In this document: one piece after another, positions 13,960 through 15,248 of the stretch
How positions within the stretch are numbered: position 1 is the stretch's first letter
Layout: the number at the start of each line of letters is the position of its first letter
Origin: CAZBYL01 sp964522805
GTDB taxonomy: Bacteria > Synergistota > Synergistia > Synergistales > Synergistaceae
Assembly (NCBI GenBank): GCA_964522805.1
Contig: CAZFWP010000046.1
Location: forward strand, 1 to 15,248
Direction of reading: 5' to 3'
Length of the DNA stretch: 15,248 bases
The notes under the pieces: generated by a model
Database searches by the model: none
What the model was told of the DNA's origin: nothing
What the model saw: only the letters and a program-made list of their open reading frames with translations
Made by a program: the position numbers and the translations under genes

Positions 13960-15248
13960 ATGAGCGGACGTTCTTTGGCAATGCCGATGGAGACTCTCCT
14001 CTCCCTTCACGGCAAGCGAATTCTCGCATTAAACCCACCTGTGGAGGACTTCGCCTTTTTTGACCTCTGGTCAAAACCCTTGGGAATTTTATATCTGCTG
14101 GAGCGTATGAGAAAAAACGGTAACAGCGTCTCCTTCATCGACTGCATTCATGAGGGGGCTGTGGGCAAAAAAACCTTTGGACGGGAGAAAATCGCCGCTG
14201 CGGAGATTGAAAAGCCCGAAGTCTACTGCGGCATCAAGCGCAACTATCACCGCTTCGGACTGACGCGCGAGGGCATTTGCGCGCGATTGACGGCGATGGA
14301 GAGCCCTGACATCATCTTTGTAACCTCGATGATGACTTACTGGTATGGCGGTGTCAAATGGCTGATTCGTCTGCTGCATGAGGAAATGCCTGGTGTGCCG
14401 GTGGTTCTTGGCGGGGTCTATGCGCGTCTCTGCCCTGAACATGCCGCCTCTATCGGTGCGGACTACCTGGTGCGAGAAAACTGGGAACCCGATGTGACCT
14501 ATCCGGCGATGGATCTCTACGGCACTCTGCCCTACGGCGTCACCATGACCTCTTTCGGCTGCCCATTGTCCTGTGAATACTGCGCCTCGCACCTGCTATG
14601 GCCGCGCTACCGCAGGCGTCCTTTAACGGAGGTGCTGGCAGAGGTGGACTTTCAGGCTAACCTGGGAGCTGTGGACTTTGCCTTCTATGACGATGCTCTT
14701 TTGATTGACAAAGAAAAATACTTCTACCCCATGTGTGAGGCACTGCGCCACCGTTACGGCGGCAAACTGCGGCTGCACACGCCTAACGGGCTTCACGTGC
14801 GTCAAATAGACGAAAAATGCGCATTGATGATGAAAGAGAGCGGGCTTGAAACCATACGTCTTTCGCTGGAAAGCATCGACCCCAAACTTTCGCAGACCAG
14901 CAGCGGCAAAGTAGCGCGTGAAGAATACGCACGTGCAGTGAAAAATCTGCGCGCTTCCGGCTACAGCCGCGCCGACTGTGAAACCTACATACTGCTGGGG
15001 CTGCCCAACCAAAGCTTGGACTCGGTGAAGGAGACGATAAACTTTGTCGGCGACGCCGGGGGCAAAGCAAAATTGGCGGAATTCTCGCCCATACCAGGCA
15101 CAAAATCCTTTGCCGAGGCGGTGAAAAAACTTCCGCATCTGGCAGAAGAACCGCTGCTGCAAAACAACTCCGTCTACTCATCGTGGATTTCCGGTGAAAT
15201 ATCGCCCGAAGCATTGCAAGAGCTCAAAGACTTAGCGCGCGCCACTGC
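13960..15248 (+). CDS. radical SAM protein with B12-binding-like N-terminal domain (partial, runs off window)
   Basis: The frame is open from ATG 13960 (stop TGA at 13951 just upstream, GGTGA as weak ribosome site) to the window end, 429 residues so far. The [4Fe-4S]/SAM motif is C201-x3-C205-x2-C208 in FGCPLSCEYCAS. The N-terminal 190 residues look like the Rossmann-type cobalamin-binding domain of B12-dependent radical SAM proteins (LALNPPVEDF start, DIIFVTSMMTYW, VVLGGVYARL), but no DxHxxG cobalamin ligand motif is visible. After the cysteines come FAFYDDALLID, ETIRLSLESID and YILLGLPNQSLDSV, the usual barrel strands. Probable reaction unknown. It follows the cyclase gene by 60 bases and is likely co-transcribed. 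Alternative starts are ATG 13981 and 13987. Confidence 0.85.
   Translation, partial: MSGRSLAMPMETLLSLHGKRILALNPPVEDFAFFDLWSKPLGILYLLERMRKNGNSVSFIDCIHEGAVGKKTFGREKIAAAEIEKPEVYCGIKRNYHRFGLTREGICARLTAMESPDIIFVTSMMTYWYGGVKWLIRLLHEEMPGVPVVLGGVYARLCPEHAASIGADYLVRENWEPDVTYPAMDLYGTLPYGVTMTSFGCPLSCEYCASHLLWPRYRRRPLTEVLAEVDFQANLGAVDFAFYDDALLIDKEKYFYPMCEALRHRYGGKLRLHTPNGLHVRQIDEKCALMMKESGLETIRLSLESIDPKLSQTSSGKVAREEYARAVKNLRASGYSRADCETYILLGLPNQSLDSVKETINFVGDAGGKAKLAEFSPIPGTKSFAEAVKKLPHLAEEPLLQNNSVYSSWISGEISPEALQELKDLARAT

Overview
The window is most likely from a member of the phylum Synergistota, anaerobes that mostly live on amino acids and peptides. The main reason is the C-terminus of the large surface protein: a Cys-Asn-Ala-Gly-Phe-Gly motif after a Gly/Ser stretch, then a hydrophobic run and a basic tail. 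This is the layout of the Synergist-CTERM sorting signal. Roughly balanced base composition, a T-box leader, an adenine deaminase and Fe-S/radical SAM proteins fit this but do not prove it.

Layout, left to right. 1-146 is the edge of a CRISPR array with two full repeats and a tail of a third; no cas genes are in view. 536-1837 is a purine permease of the AzgA/PbuG type. 1838-2231 is non-coding with a long inverted repeat. 2232-2425 is a cyclic-di-GMP class I riboswitch followed by an intrinsic terminator, placed to control the secreted beta-helix/Big-domain protein at 2573-6148. 6149-6567 holds a possible gene remnant, a terminator and a possible insertion-sequence end. 6568-6902 is a strong promoter and a complete T-box leader, which controls an AMP-forming acyl-CoA ligase (6945-8582), an uncommon T-box target. 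8914-11490 is a two-gene unit: adenine deaminase and a QueG-like Fe-S protein. A shared bidirectional terminator separates it from a convergent cation/proton antiporter (minus strand, 11585-13048). Divergent from that, 13252-13899 encodes a small cyclase-family metal hydrolase, followed by a radical SAM protein that runs off the right edge.

How the genes may work together. The permease and adenine deaminase together would bring in and deaminate purine bases, although they are 7 kb apart and not one operon. The c-di-GMP switch suggests the surface protein is tied to the attached/motile lifestyle decision. The T-box suggests the acyl-CoA ligase is made when one tRNA is uncharged. The best reading I can offer is that it activates an organic acid for amino-acid synthesis by reductive carboxylation, probably of a branched-chain amino acid; this is inference. 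The two RNA-controlled genes are the most interesting part of the window.
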